64,000 bases of DNA from Erinaceus europaeus (taxonomy: Eukaryota > Chordata > Mammalia > Eulipotyphla > Erinaceidae): the NCBI RefSeq assembly GCF_950295315.1, contig NC_080175.1, forward strand, positions 66,427,353 through 66,491,352, in the 5' to 3' direction. Below are positions 32,445-43,446 of the stretch, in pieces. How positions within the stretch are numbered: the stretch's first letter is position 1; each line of letters starts with the position of its first letter. Position numbers and translations under genes: made by a program. Under the pieces are notes generated by a model. That model saw nothing but the letters and a program-made list of their open reading frames with translations. It was not told the DNA's origin and made no database searches.

Positions 32445-33000
32445 TTTTTAAAAAAATTTTTTTAATTATAAAAAGGAAACATTGACAAAACCATAGGATA
32501 AGAGGGGTACATCTTCGCACAGTTCCCACCCAGACGTTTGTATCCCATCCCCTCCCCTGATAGCTTTCCTATTCTTTAACCCTCTGGGAGCATGGACCCA
32601 AGATCATCGTGGGATGCAGAAGGTTGAAGGTCTGGCTTCTGTAATTGCCTCTCCGCTGAACATGGATGTTGACAGGTTGATCCATACTCCCAGCCTGTCT
32701 CTCCCTTTCCCTAGTCGGGAAGGGCTCTGGGGAAGTGGAGCTCCAAGGCACATTGGTGGGGTTGTCTGTCCAGGGAAGTCTGGTCGCATCCTGCTAGCAT
32801 CTAGAACATGGTGGCTGAAAAGAGAGTTAACATACAAAGACAAACAAATTGTTGAACAATCATGGACCTAAAGGTTGGGATAGTGCAGATGAAGTGTTGG
32901 GGGTCCTCCATTTTGTAGACAGCTAGTGGGCATATTTTAGTTATATTTCAGAGAAGGAGGCCACTTTTACCTCCACCCCTGACATTAGAGAGTTCCCATT
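32445..33000 (-). mobile_element. L1 3' UTR fragment, minus strand
   Basis: Starting from a T/A run, the reverse of the distal L1 3' UTR is seen: GAGCATGGACCCAAGATC, GGCTTCTGTAATTGCC, ACATTGGTGGGG. These blocks match the L1 at 4715-6202 in opposite orientation. The right boundary near 33000 is approximate. Confidence 0.8.
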
Positions 33001-33745
33001 AATGAGGTAGAATCTAAGCAGGTAATGACGCAGAAAGAGGTCTAAGAGCATACTGAGAAAATTCTACTCAGTGGAGGGCAACAGTGGTATCGTGTTTTAT
33101 TTCTCTAATTCTGGCTTGAGCTCGGCTCTGGCAGGTTCTCAGCCCCCTGTCTCTGCCCACACTCCCCTGCCCCCATTGCCTTGGCAGCACTGTTGCTGAT
33201 GACTCGAGTCTGGCTGGGAAGATGAAGACAGTGTGAAGCAGAGCTGTGGCTGACCTGGCAAACAAGCCATCTGCTACACAGATAGCCTCTGGGATTGCAC
33301 ACACCAAGGTCCTAGGCTGGCTATATAGAGTGGCTGGCTTGGGGTCTGAGCCAGGGCAAATGACTCCAAAGTCCATGTCCTTTCCTCCATAGAGGGCTGC
33401 CTCCAAGCAGAAAAGGCCCAGGACAGGGCCTACCCTCCCCACAGAGGCCTGGCGGGAAGGGGGATGGTCCCTAGAGCAAGGCAACCCCAGAGGGGCCTCA
33501 CCTGCAAGGGATGGTGGCATCTTCACACAGCAGCAAATTCCCCAGCTTCCCATCAGCCTTCTACTTAGAAGGGCTGAAGCAGGGGAGGGGAGGAGAGTTG
33601 GTGACAGTGAGGAGTGGCACGGCCTAGTGTAAAAGACTAGATCCCCTACGCAGACACAAACATCAGTCACTCAGATACTCAAGTTTGAGTCACTGCATGA
33701 TCAACTAAATTGATAAACAGTATGAAGGAGCCCATTGGTACTGGG
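33001..33745. other. Unique DNA with a 200-codon minus-strand open frame
   Basis: A minus-strand frame from ATG at 33670 stays open to 33068. It is the longest open frame outside the L1. It has no recognisable domain, is rich in Ser, Pro, Cys and Arg, and lies in moderately GC-rich DNA where stops are rarer. I do not call a gene. Nothing else is recognised. Confidence 0.35.
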
Positions 33746-33751
33746 GTTTCT

Positions 33752-33752
<1 letters not shown>

Positions 33753-33792
<40 letters not shown>

Positions 33793-33925
33793 GATAGAGA
33801 CAAAGAGACAGAGAGAAATATCACATCACTTAAACTTCTTTCAATGTGTCGGAGGCTGGGCTTGAACTTGTGTTGTATACATGGCAAAGCAGTGCACTAT
33901 CCAAGTGAGTTATCTCACCAACCCT
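33753..33925 (-). mobile_element. SINE-D copy, minus strand, with (TC)n
   Basis: A (TC)n run at 33753-33791 is followed by TTAGATAGAGACAAAGAGAC, GGCTGGGCTTGAACTTG, GCAGTGCACTATCCAAG and GAGTTATCTCACC, the reverse of SINE-D. Confidence 0.7.
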
Positions 33926-34535
33926 TGGGGGGATTTTTTGGTTTTCCTAAAATTCAGATAATCAAAAATACCAATTTGTCCTGCCTTGTGGAGAAACTTA
34001 CACAATTGGTATTTTGTAGAAGACATAAGGCTCAACATGGGTTTAGGAAATACAGAAAATATTCCCTCTGTTGTTTGTTTCTCGAATATTTACCAATATG
34101 GCCTCTAGTTAATGAGATTCCTTGTTTCATCATTTGAGGAAAGGAAAGCATCTTCTTGGCACAGGCCCTGCAGAAATCCTAGTGACTACAGGAGACTTGC
34201 TCAATTGGCCAGATCCAATGGACCTGGATTTTGTTAGTTCCACATTCTGTTAAGATCTTTGTTGTAGCATCTTTGGGCATTTGGGCATCACTGCTTCTAC
34301 ACTGCATCCCTTGCTCTGCCTCCTCATCATTTCTGTGGGCTAAGCCACAAAGCCTCTGCTCAGAACCTGTAGGCAGAGCACCATGGCTGGGTGGCCAATC
34401 CTGGGGTGGCGTGGCTGGATCAGGTCCTCTGCCACCTGTGAAGATACTTAAGATGAGAATGAGGAATGAAAGAATAGAAGCAGAAAGCAATTAAAAGGAA
34501 GCAGAGGAGGAAGACAGGGCAGACATTAAAACAGC
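33926..34535. other. Unique noncoding DNA
   Basis: No repeat or gene is recognised. Overlapping frames of about 90-100 codons on both strands at 34179-34494 lack domains. Confidence 0.4.
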
Positions 34536-34537
34536 CA

Positions 34538-34740
34538 AGGGGGGCAGGTGGTGGTGCACCTGGTTGAGTGCACATGTTACGGTGCGCAAGGACCTGGGTT
34601 CAAGCCCCCAGTCCCCACTTGCAGAGGGAAAGCTTTGCGAGTGGTGAATTAGGTCTGCAGGTATCTGTCTCACTCCCTCTTTATCTCTCCTTTATCAATT
34701 TCTGGCTGTATCTATCTAATAAATAAATAAATAAATTTTA
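34538..34740 (+). mobile_element. SINE-B copy, short form
   Basis: The head is GGCAGGTGGTGGTGCACCTGG and the B-box region GGGTTCAAGCCCCC is well preserved. The tail is CTAATAAATAAATAAATAAA. It is among the best preserved SINE-B copies here. Confidence 0.85.
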
Positions 34741-34744
34741 AAAA

Positions 34745-35168
34745 ATAAAAACAAAACAAAAAACTTAAAAAAAAACATAGCTTGTCTGTCCAAATATCCA
34801 GCACAAACACAGGACTCCTTCATCGGTCTCACAGGTCTCTGGATGACCAGATACCTTGCAGGTACACGCAGTTCAATATTTGCTGCCCTGACTGATTGGA
34901 TGATTTATAGCTTCTCCTCCTGGATGGAGGAATGCCTGTACCTTTTTTTTTTTTAATGTGTGTGACTTGTACTCACTGAATTTATCATAAAATGACTGGT
35001 AATGCACAAAGCACTCCCACAATCTAATTTTCTCAGGCCTAGATCATTTCAAATAGCAAGAGGGATGAGAGCTTTTCACCAAATGGATTGGATTAGTGAG
35101 CTCTTGCAGTAGTGTGCTGGCCATGTTGTCTTTTAATGAACCAATTGTCTTAGCTCAGTGCAGGGTGG
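34745..35168. other. Unique noncoding DNA
   Basis: No repeat head or gene is recognised. There is a T run at 34942-34953. Confidence 0.4.
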
Positions 35169-35272
35169 CAAAGGAAGGAAGGAAGGAAAGAAGAAAGGAA
35201 AGAAAGAAAGAAAAGAGGGAAGGAGGGGGAGGGAGGAAGGAAGGAAAAGAGGGAAGGAGGAAGGAAGGAAAC
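35169..35272. repeat. (GGAA)n-type purine microsatellite
   Basis: An interrupted GGAA/GAAA/GGGA tract of about 100 bases, all purine on the plus strand. GGAA repeats can bind ETS-family proteins, but no function can be inferred here. Confidence 0.9.
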
Positions 35273-36284
35273 TATGTCTGTGTCTCTTTTGAATAGATAA
35301 TAAGCATCCATGTTATTATTTGCTTGTTATTTGTTTACTATCTTTAGTTTTATTTCTTTTTTCAAGCATATCTGGATTACTTAGTTCACAAAAAATGGGG
35401 GGGAGGGGTAAGGCAGCCCTCAAGTTTGAAAATGATACGATGCCATTGGGAACTGCATAATGCCTTGTAGAGCCACACACATCCTAATAGCCCATTCTTT
35501 TGCTTTGCTGCAGTGTGCTGTCACGTGTATGTGAAACTAAAGGTCATCTGAACTGTGCCTAGTTTGGGGCCATTACAAGTAAATATTTGTGTACAAATGA
35601 CAAGAAGTGGGGGAGGGGTCTTAGGTCACGTGCTGGAGGCTTCAGAATGTGGCTGGGTTCGGAGAGGGTCCTCCCTCCACCCTGGTTGTGTCCTGATGAG
35701 AGGAGGCGAGGATATAGCAGAGGCTAAGCACACAGAGCCAGGCCAGGAGGTGTGGGTGGGCAGCTCAGGAGTGGGGCCTCAAGAGTCACAGAGTCTGCTT
35801 GCCTTCTTTGACCCAGAAGCCTGAGAAAGTTACTCCCTGCTTTAGGCTTCCTGCCCTTTGGTGCTATGGGGGGGGGGGGGGGACGGGGGGGGGGGAACTG
35901 CTGGCAGTGATGGTGGCCGTGTCTGGCCCTTGTCTGCCCTCTGTGTACCTCCTAAACTAGGTCTCATCACAGAGCTCAGACTGCACATCACAGGGCATCT
36001 GTTTATGTCCTTCACAATAGGCTCTTATTTTATTGTCTGTGCATTTTTTTTAAAAATGTCTTCATGAAACATCTGTTATATAATTCACCTCATGGGGTGA
36101 TCATTGTAATGGACACACGTCTCTGCATCCACAAAGACTTCATCATCTGCTGGAGCAGATAATATGAGCCCATGGTAAATATTTGAAACAGCATGAAGAA
36201 TGGGGTTCTCTCCCCTAGAGGCAATTATTCACTGTCACTAGTAAGAGATCTGGCCATGCTGACAGCTTTGCTTGAGCATTCAAA
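35273..36284. other. Unique noncoding DNA with a G-run
   Basis: No repeat family is seen apart from the G-run. An 89-codon plus frame at 35555-35824 has no recognisable domain. Confidence 0.4.
35868..35895 (+). repeat. Poly-G tract, G-quadruplex prone
   Basis: Fifteen G residues, the dinucleotide AC, then eleven more G residues. This can fold into G-quadruplexes and is prone to sequencing length error. Confidence 0.85.

Positions 36285-36356
<72 letters not shown>
36285..36356. repeat. (TG)n(AG)n compound microsatellite
   Basis: About 11 TG units switch without interruption to about 25 AG units. A diverged SINE scrap follows (GCTACACCACAGTGTC). Confidence 0.95.
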
Positions 36357-36359
<3 letters not shown>

Positions 36360-36567
36360 CATACACATGTCTGCAGAAGCTACACCACAGTGTCTCACCC
36401 AGCATTGCTTTATGCAAGTTTCTCTCTGAATATCTGCATAAATGTCATTCTTCCTTTCCTGATGTTCTTTTCTGCTTTATTTTGTTTTTAACAAGTGGCA
36501 TGTCATGTGCACATATTTCTATTTTTTAAGAGAATTTTAAGAATTATATCTTGGAATATAATCACTC

Positions 36568-36742
36568 TTTTTTTCTCTCTTTATCTCTCTTCCTTTCCTT
36601 TTCTCTCTGTCTCTCTCTCTCTCTCCCTCTTCCCTCTTCCCCCCCCCCCCTTTTCTTTCTAGCATGTCACTGCTCAGCTCTGGCTCATGGCTGGGTCCTC
36701 CAGAGCCTCCAGTGTGAAAGCCTGCTGTGATCTCCTGGCCCC
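36568..36742 (-). mobile_element. Pyrimidine tract and SINE-C fragment, minus strand
   Basis: A CT-rich tract (36568-36660, with a C run at 36641-36650) leads into CATGTCACTGCTCAGCTCTGG and GTGTGAAAGCC, the reverse of a SINE-C body with a disrupted centre. Confidence 0.55.
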
Positions 36743-36744
36743 CA

Positions 36745-38275
36745 TTTCATTTTTAAAATTTATTCTGTTGCATTTAAACATATTGTTCTCCCTGTCCCCT
36801 CCATCTTAAACCATATACTTTCACATGCCTACATAGAGCACAATCAAGAAAAAAAAACTTTCAAAGAGGTTATTTGCATGAAGGCTTAACCAGGCACTAA
36901 ACTCAGAGGCCTAAAACAGGAGGGTGGTTTCCACTCAGTCTAAACAGGAATAAAATTGGTAAGAGGTTTTCAGAGCGAATATTTTTAGTCACACTCCTGT
37001 TAACAACACACACTGCCATCACATTCACAGCACATGCTTCTCCTGACTTACTCTACAGTTAACGTGGGACCAAGAAAACAGAAATAGTCTGAAAAGGAAC
37101 CACACATAAAGGCATCATTTTAGAAAGCTGAGGTGTGTTTTTTCCTGTGCCCTGCTAGTCTCTGTTTGTTTGTTTGCACACTTGATGGCTTCCATTACAA
37201 ACAGGCTGATCATGTATTTGGCTTTGATTTCTTAGACTGAGTCATAAACAGTGGTATTTTTTATTATGCTTGCATAATAGTAATTCTTATAATTAAGGGT
37301 CCATCCAGTTGATATATTGCTTCTTTAATTTAATAAAGGGCAACTGTATTATCTGAGCTATAATTAAATAAAAACGCACGAGGAAATCATTGAGACACAT
37401 ATTAATGCTGTGCATTAACATTATTGAACTACAAGGTAATTGACTATAAAATGGAGAACAGATTGCATAAAATTATAAGTAATATTCTCTATGCCCTACA
37501 AAAGGAAAAGCTTTCTGGGGAAGAAGCTGCAGAAAAGGAGACTGTGAAGACATGTTTTCCTGAAAAAATAAATAAATAAATAAAGCTCTTTGTTTTCCCT
37601 TTAGAGCATTGCAGGAAATGATACTGAAAATTATTTTTTCTTTCTTTTTTTCTTTTTCAGCTGGACCTTTACTTGTCCAGAGCCAGAGACAGCAAAATAA
37701 TGTGTTTCCATCACACCTGATTGATTTCCTATCAAGTAACCATAGAATATGGGTAACTAATGGCCTTCTAGAATTAATTGATTATTTTTTTGTCACCAGG
37801 ACTTTGCCAAGCTGTTCTGACTTTTTTCAGATAAAGACAGAGACACACAGAGATGGAAGGGCGTGTGTCTGGCTCTGTGAGTGCAGCCAGGTCCAGCCTG
37901 GGCACCAACCACATGGGTGGGCCACGGCCCTGGAGAAGGCCTGGTTGCTGTGTTGTCTCTCTCTCCTTCTGTTTCTCTCTGCCTGAGAAAATTAGGCCTC
38001 GAGTAGTGGAAAGCCCCTGCACACACCAAAAATAAAACACAGAGGGAGGGATGGATGCCATTGCACTGGAGCTTTCTCCAGTGCTGAGCCTCCTTCCACA
38101 CTGCACCTGGGTTCAAGCCTCGTAGGTGTACCAGGCAATGCACCTGCCGTATCTGCTGGGCTGTCTCTCCAGCTCCAGTGCTAGCATGTTGGTATGCTGC
38201 TTCCTAGTGCCTTTTATATATGAAATTCATATATAAATTTTATAGTTTCCATGATAAAATATACATTTAGTTATA
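36745..38275. other. Repeat-poor block, AT-rich core at 37230-37500
   Basis: Apart from a short AAAT run (37567-37584) and probable diverged SINE debris at 37825-38180, no repeat is recognised. The 37230-37500 core has many homeodomain-like words (TAATTA-, ATTAA- and CATTAAC-type) and TGCATAATAG/TGCATTAAC motifs. It resembles conserved noncoding enhancers. Conservation was not tested. Confidence 0.35.
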
Positions 38276-38282
38276 TTTATTT

Positions 38283-38530
38283 ATAGGATATCAGTGGTGC
38301 ATCATGCCTATATGAGTCCATTGCTCCTGACGGACAATTTATTTCTCTTCACTTCAGAGAGAGGGTGAGGAAGCAGGAGAGGCAGAGAGAGAAAGAGGGA
38401 GACGCCACGGCGCTCCTGCACTGCCTGAGCCCTTTCCTCTGCAGGTGACCCATATGGCAGACAGGAATTTGCACCCAGGCCCTTCCCTGCATGTGGCAAT
38501 CTGTGCACGCTGCCAGCCAAGCTGCCCCCC
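38283..38530 (-). mobile_element. Old SINE-B-like copy, minus strand
   Basis: The 3' module scrap (GGATATCAGTGGTGC, GAGTCCATTGCTCCTG) is followed by GAGAGAGGGTGAGGAAGC, CACGGCGCTCCTGCACTGCC and AATTTGCACCCAGGCCC, fitting a diverged minus-strand tRNA-SINE. Confidence 0.55.
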
Positions 38531-38539
38531 AGCCCCCTT

Positions 38540-39129
38540 TTGTCTGTATTGTTAATAATTGTTCTCTAGTGCAGGAATAATTTTATTTGTTAATATTGCA
38601 TATGCATTTCTAGCAGATGCATAACATTCAGGCAAATGAAAATCCAGCTCTGTGGGCACTTCTGTGGTCAGGGGACACTCAGGAGCACAAGGAGATAGAG
38701 AGAAAGAGAGAGAGAGAGAGCTCTGTACACTGGGTGTTGGGGGAGGCTGGGCAGCCATCTCCCTGCGGAAGCAGGTGGCAGGTTTCTGGTATGGACAGAG
38801 TACCTATGTCAGCCACACCCAGTGCCTGCTTTCTAGAAACTGAATGCTCTCCCAACCCACACCCAGTGAAGAAAATACACTGAGCACTGTCAGTGAAAGG
38901 GGAATGAGAGTCACTGCTCACTGCCCTTCACTGGTCCCTGGGAAGTGACTGTCTTAATGAATAGTCCTGAGGGCCCCGGTGAATCAGCACTGCTAACCCC
39001 CAGTCCCTTCCATACAAACCCCAGCACCTTGCTCACAAAAAGAGGAGGAGAAGCAAAGACCTTCCTAACCTCTGTCCTCTCTGTTTCCTGATAAGGCTTT
39101 TTGCGTTTTGGAAAATACATTTAAAAATA

Positions 39130-39164
<35 letters not shown>

Positions 39165-39900
39165 ATAGAACCATACCCTCCCCTCCGGGTCTATTTCTAT
39201 ATTTGCACACTTTAATATTTTCCTGGTTAATATTTTATAAAGCAGACAGACTCATAAAAGGCAAGCTGTCAGCAGCAGCCTTTGAGATAACAGCCCTCCT
39301 CCCCACCCCACCGAAAGTGGGAGCTTCAGTCCTGTGGCTGGAAATGGAGAGAGAAGCATTTATTCTCCTAAGGCTGTTAAGGCATTGCTTGAGAAAAGGA
39401 AATTTCTAATTCACAGACAAATAAAACTACCTTCCATATACAAAAACCTCTTTGAGGTTAGAGAGCTGTTGTAGACCTATCTTGTGTCCCCAGACCCAGG
39501 TATGAGCCCATGTTGGATATGTTGGATATGATATGAGGGGCAGGCAGGGGCATGGCTGGCAGATAGTGACTGAAAGGCAGAAAGATATAAAGGAGGGGGT
39601 GTGTCCTCACTGCCTTGTTCAGTCTGCCCTCCTTCTGCTCCCTCCCCAGCCCAGCTTCCAGGGCCCTCTCCTTCCCATTTCTCTCTGCTGCTCAGGCTAT
39701 TCTAGATGCTTCCACACCTTCATAAATGCCCCTCTGTTGGGCTCTCCTGAAGAAGACTGATCGGAATGAGCCTTCTGTGTTCTGCCCTGTCTAGATGATT
39801 GTGTCCTGGCTGTGGCCTTGCAGGGTTGTGTGATTTGGGAAGAAGAGCCTTTTTTATCTTGTACTGTGTGTGTATTGGGGGAGAGAGGAGATATAGTCTT
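38540..39900. other. Mostly unique noncoding DNA with an (AAAT)n run
   Basis: The run of AAAT units at 39130-39168 is the only clear repeat. A short GA run lies at 38700-38720. No gene is supported. Confidence 0.4.
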
Positions 39901-39904
39901 TACA

Positions 39905-40158
39905 TACCATACACTAGACAAAAGGCTAACAGCCAAAATAGAAATATCATTCCGCAATTAAAAAGCTGGTGTCCTGTCCTTTGGGACAAAGTGGTTGGAA
40001 CTGGAGGTGATTATGTGAAGTGAGGAGATGGTTCCACTCATATATGGGATATAGAGAATTTAAGCAAATAAAATTATAGAGAAACAGAGACAGAGATGGG
40101 GGGGAAGGAAGGGAGAGAGAGAGAGAACCAAGCTGTCTCTCAGACTGTATGAGAACTA
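39905..40158 (+). mobile_element. L1 3' fragment, left part
   Basis: The blocks GTCCTTTGGGACAAAGTGG, GGAACTGGAGGTGATTATG and CCACTCATATATGGGATATAG are the end of ORF2 and start of the 3' UTR of an old L1. It is split by a SINE-A and resumes at 40488. The left boundary is approximate. Confidence 0.7.
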
Positions 40159-40170
40159 TGGTGGTAATCT

Positions 40171-40475
40171 CCTTTTTTTTAACTTTCTCTTTTAAATATT
40201 TATTTATTTATTCCTTTCTGTTACCCTTTTTATTGTTGTAGTTATTATTGTTGTTGTTATTGATGTCATCATTGTTGGATAGGACAGAGAGAAGTGGAAA
40301 GAGGAGGGGAAGACAGAGAGGGGGAGAGAAAGATAGACAACTGCAGACCTGCTTCACTGCCTGTGAAGCGACTCCCCTGCAGGTGGGGAGCCGGGGGCTC
40401 GAACTGGGAGCCTTATGCCGGTCCTTGCCCTTTGTGCCACATGCGCTTAACCCTCTGCGCTACTGCCCAACTCCT
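40171..40475 (-). mobile_element. SINE-A copy nested in an L1
   Basis: The minus-strand copy has an intact B-box (GGCTCGAAC reversed), body and head GTAGCGCAGAGGGTTAAG. A 12-base near-perfect duplication, TGGTGGTAATCT at 40159-40170 and TGGTGGTTATCT at 40476-40487, flanks it. Confidence 0.85.
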
Positions 40476-40487
40476 TGGTGGTTATCT

Positions 40488-40602
40488 TTGGGAATGAGGG
40501 GACACAGAACTTTGGAGGTAGCTTCAGTGTGGAACTATACTCTATAATCTTACAATCTTATGAGACACTATTAAATTTCAATTTTTTAAAAGAGAGAATT
40601 TA
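40488..40602 (+). mobile_element. L1 3' UTR right part with tail
   Basis: Continues the L1 split at 40158 (GGGAATGAGGGGACACAG, GGAACTATACTCTATAATC, CACTATTAAATTTC) and ends in an A-rich tail. Confidence 0.7.
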
Positions 40603-40607
40603 GGGTC

Positions 40608-40752
40608 TGGGGAGATAGCATAATGCAAAATACTCTCCTGATTGAGACTCTGATATAATAGGTTCAATCCCCAGTACCACTGTAAGCCAGATCTGAGGAG
40701 GACTCTGGTGTTTCTTTCTCTGTATCTCTTTCTTATAAATAAATAAAATGTT
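40608..40752 (+). mobile_element. SINE-C copy
   Basis: The head is GGGGAGATAGCATAATGC and the B-box region GGTTCAATCCCCAGTACC. The tail is ATAAATAAATAAAATG. A small deletion affects the head. Confidence 0.75.
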
Positions 40753-40794
40753 TTTATAAAGAAGAAAGCAAGAATGAAAAGCCATGTTGAGGGG

Positions 40795-40940
40795 GGGCTG
40801 CTGAAATAGCTCACCTGTATAGTGTGCTGCTCTGCCCTGTGTGTGACCTAGGTTTGAGTCCAGCCCCCACCACATTGAATGGAGCTTAGGTGCTGGGGTC
40901 TCTCTCTCTCTCTCTCTCTGTCTCTATCTGAAGAAAAAAA
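40795..40940 (+). mobile_element. SINE-D copy
   Basis: The head CTGCTGAAATAGCTCACCTG, the B-box region AGGTTTGAGTCCAGCCCCC and a (TC)n tail at 40898-40926 identify the family. Confidence 0.75.
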
Positions 40941-41011
40941 TCAGAAAGAAGGAGAAAATGAAAAGAAAAAAGAAAGGAAGAAGAAATTTCATGTGACATC
41001 TTGTTCAATTT

Positions 41012-41660
41012 ATTTTAGTGATTTAATAATGATTAACAAGATTGTAAGGTGACAGGGGTACAATTCCATATAGTTCCCACCACCAGAGTTCCATGTCCCA
41101 TCCCCTCCATTGGAAGCTTCCTTATTCTTTATCCCTCTAGGAGTATGGACCAAAATTCTTTATGGAGTGCAGAAGGTAGAAGTTCTGGCTTCAGTAACTG
41201 CTTCTCCACTGAACATGGACATTGGAAGGTTGATCCATATCCCCAGCTTGTTTCTATCTTTCCCTAGTATGGTAGGGCTCTAGAGAGGTGAGACTTCAGG
41301 ACACATTGGTTGAGGTCTGGATAGTGTCATGATAGCATCCACAACTTGGTGACTGAAAGGCAGAAAAATATAAAGCAAGACAAATTATTTAATAAACAGG
41401 AACCCAAAGGTAGAAATAGAGCAGATGAAATTAGATGTCCTCATGTGGGAAGAAGCTGGGAAGTCTATTTTAGGTATGTTCCAAGGGGGTCATGACTTTA
41501 GTTATTTTTTTCCTGAGCCTGACAGCTAACATGCAGGTAAACTAAAAGTATTGTCTGTGAAGATGGTTTCAGAGTTTTAAGTGGGGCTAGAAAGCTGGAT
41601 TATGGCAGAACCTTGTTAAATTTCTTTCTGTCTTCAGTGGCAGAGGGTGTGCTGGGTCTG
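41012..41660 (-). mobile_element. L1 3' UTR fragment, minus strand
   Basis: The reverse of the distal L1 3' UTR: CCACCACCAGAGTTCCATG, CTCTAGGAGTATGGACC, GGCTTCAGTAACTGC, GACACATTGGTTG. It is more diverged than the copy at 58866. The right boundary is approximate. Confidence 0.75.
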
Positions 41661-41754
41661 GAGACTGAAGGGACATTCATCTCTTGTCACAAAGAGCTTC
41701 TGGCCTGTCACTGTGGAAAAGAGCCATGGATTTCAGATTCACCTGCATTTAGAC

Positions 41755-41828
41755 TAGTCTGGAATTATACTATTTTCTTATAAACTTGTAATGCGCTATT
41801 AAATCACTAATAAAATTTAAATTAAAAA
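41755..41828 (+). mobile_element. L1 3' end scrap with A-tail
   Basis: The pattern CTGGAATTATAC, TTGTAATGCGCTATTAAATC, CTAATAAAATTTAAATT is the extreme end of an L1 3' UTR in plus orientation. Confidence 0.55.
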
Positions 41829-41859
41829 AAGACTGTCTGTCTTTAAGAAGACAAGGAGG

Positions 41860-42345
41860 TCTGCTGCCAAGTGGGCCTTTCTTTCTTTTCCTTCCTCCCT
41901 GCCTTCCTTCTTATCATCCTTCCTTCCTTTTTTTCTCTTGTCTCCCCCCCTTTTTTTCTGCCACTGTGCCTCAGCACCTGCGTGACTTTACTGTTCCCAG
42001 TGGCCATTTTCCCCCCTTTCTTCTAGATGGGGGGGAGGGGTTAGAACATCTAGTCTGAGGGTGCAGACACTCAGTTTCTCCACAACAACAATTAGTGCTG
42101 ATGTTTGCAATGATAATTGCATATGGCCTGTGGATAGTATTATACAAATCAACGTGACCCTTAGCAGAGAAAAGGGTCCCCACTGCTGCTCTAAAGAGAG
42201 AGGAGGAGCACACAGAGAGGAGAGCCACCTCAGCACCACTCCACTACTCATGAAGTTTCCCTTTGCAGACAATCCCTTGTGGTGACCCGGGGTTTGAACC
42301 CAGGTCCTCTCAATGTGAGTGTCTGCAGAGTGAGCCATCTGCTGG
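41860..42345 (-). mobile_element. Diverged SINE debris, minus strand
   Basis: A pyrimidine-rich stretch (41878-41965) precedes a module scrap (CTGCCACTGTGCCTCAGCACC), and 42180-42340 holds a minus-strand body and head (CACTACTCATGAAGTTTCCC, GGGGTTTGAACCCAGGTCC). The assignments are tentative. Confidence 0.45.
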
Positions 42346-42735
42346 CCCCAGCTCACCCAGGTTGCTGGTGTGCCTGGCTTGTCATGCTCCCTCTGCCCTC
42401 ATCCAAAAGGGTGGGCACAATGTGTGAGTCTAGAGTGGCCCGAGTGAGCTTGCCCTGCTCTGGCCTTCTGTGTGGCAAAGGCCAGGTACAGACCAGGACA
42501 CCATGGAGAAGTAAGTGCACTTCCCAAACCTCTGTCTGCAATGCTCTACCGTGTTAAACATTCACCAGTTAGGGATTTCACACAGGTGAAAGAAGAAAGA
42601 TGCAAGCAGCCTTTCTCCAAAGTAAAATATTGACTTACCACCAGTGAAGTAGAGAATGACTGATTTATCCGTCCAAATTCATCACAGAGCCAATGTCCCC
42701 ACAGACTGAAAAACAGATGCTCTTGGGGGATGGGG
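42346..42735. other. Unique noncoding DNA
   Basis: No repeat or gene is recognised. A 92-codon frame overlapping a 62-codon antisense frame has no domain. Confidence 0.4.
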
Positions 42736-42737
42736 GT

Positions 42738-42845
42738 GGGAAAGAGAGACAGAATAGTGGTTCTGCAAAGAGACTCTCCTACTTCAAAGTCCTAGGTTCA
42801 ATGCCCCAAACCACCATAAGCCAGAGCAGAACAGGGATCTGGAGA
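42738..42845 (+). mobile_element. SINE-C copy with purine tail
   Basis: The head is AGAGACAGAATAGTGGTTCTG and the B-box region GGTTCAATGCCCC. Its tail has expanded into the GAAA repeat that follows. Confidence 0.75.
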
Positions 42846-42941
42846 AAGAAAGAGAGAAAGAAAGAAAGAAAGAGAGAAATAAAGAAGGAAAGAAAGAAAG
42901 AAAGAGGGAGGGAGGAAGGAAGAAAAGAGAAGAAAAAGAAA
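42843..42941. repeat. (GAAA)n/(GGAA)n microsatellite
   Basis: A purine-only tract of about 100 bases with GAAA units then GGAA-like units. The lysine/glutamate- and serine/phenylalanine/leucine-rich frames through it are artefacts. Confidence 0.9.
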
Positions 42942-43390
42942 ATGTCTGCTGCACTGGTCTTGGACCCATGACAGGTCTCCCTCTCTTTCTCTTCTCATGT
43001 CATGGCACCCCATTTCTGACCCTTTCCACTAGCTCTCTTTGTTCCCTGGGAAGTGGCAGAGACTGCTGGCAACAGCAGGGACTAGTGGCAGTGGCGTTCT
43101 GCTTGGTTTTCTCCATGATTCTCATCTAGGCTCCTTCTCTGTGCAGCCACAGGCCAGCCGGGGTAGAGGACATAGGCCCAGTAACAAGTCTGTCACATCA
43201 GGGCTCCAGCACCAGGACTAAGCTTCTTGGAGCAGCTAGCCAAGGGCAGTCCATCATGATCACCCCAGAGAGGGTTGAGTACACAATTCAGGGCTCCTTA
43301 CATCCTTCCTGAGGTGAGGGTGGGGGAAGGAGCTAAGTACCTTCACAGTCATATCAAAAGTCCTCTGCCCATGAAAAAAGACTAGACTCT
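42942..43390. other. Unique noncoding DNA
   Basis: No repeat or gene is recognised before the L1 complex. Confidence 0.4.
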
Positions 43391-43391
43391 C

Positions 43392-43446
43392 TTAAGAACA
43401 AGTGCTACTGTGGAATGTTACTCAGCTGGTAAAAATGATGAAATCA
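43392..43446 (+). mobile_element. Short L1 ORF2 C-terminal fragment, plus strand
   Basis: In one plus-strand frame GAATGTTACTCAGCTGG then AAAAATGATGAAATCA reads like the conserved [11 protein letters not shown] region near the end of ORF2. It lies head-on against the long minus-strand L1 that starts at 43447, so two L1 pieces of opposite orientation are fused here. Confidence 0.6.
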
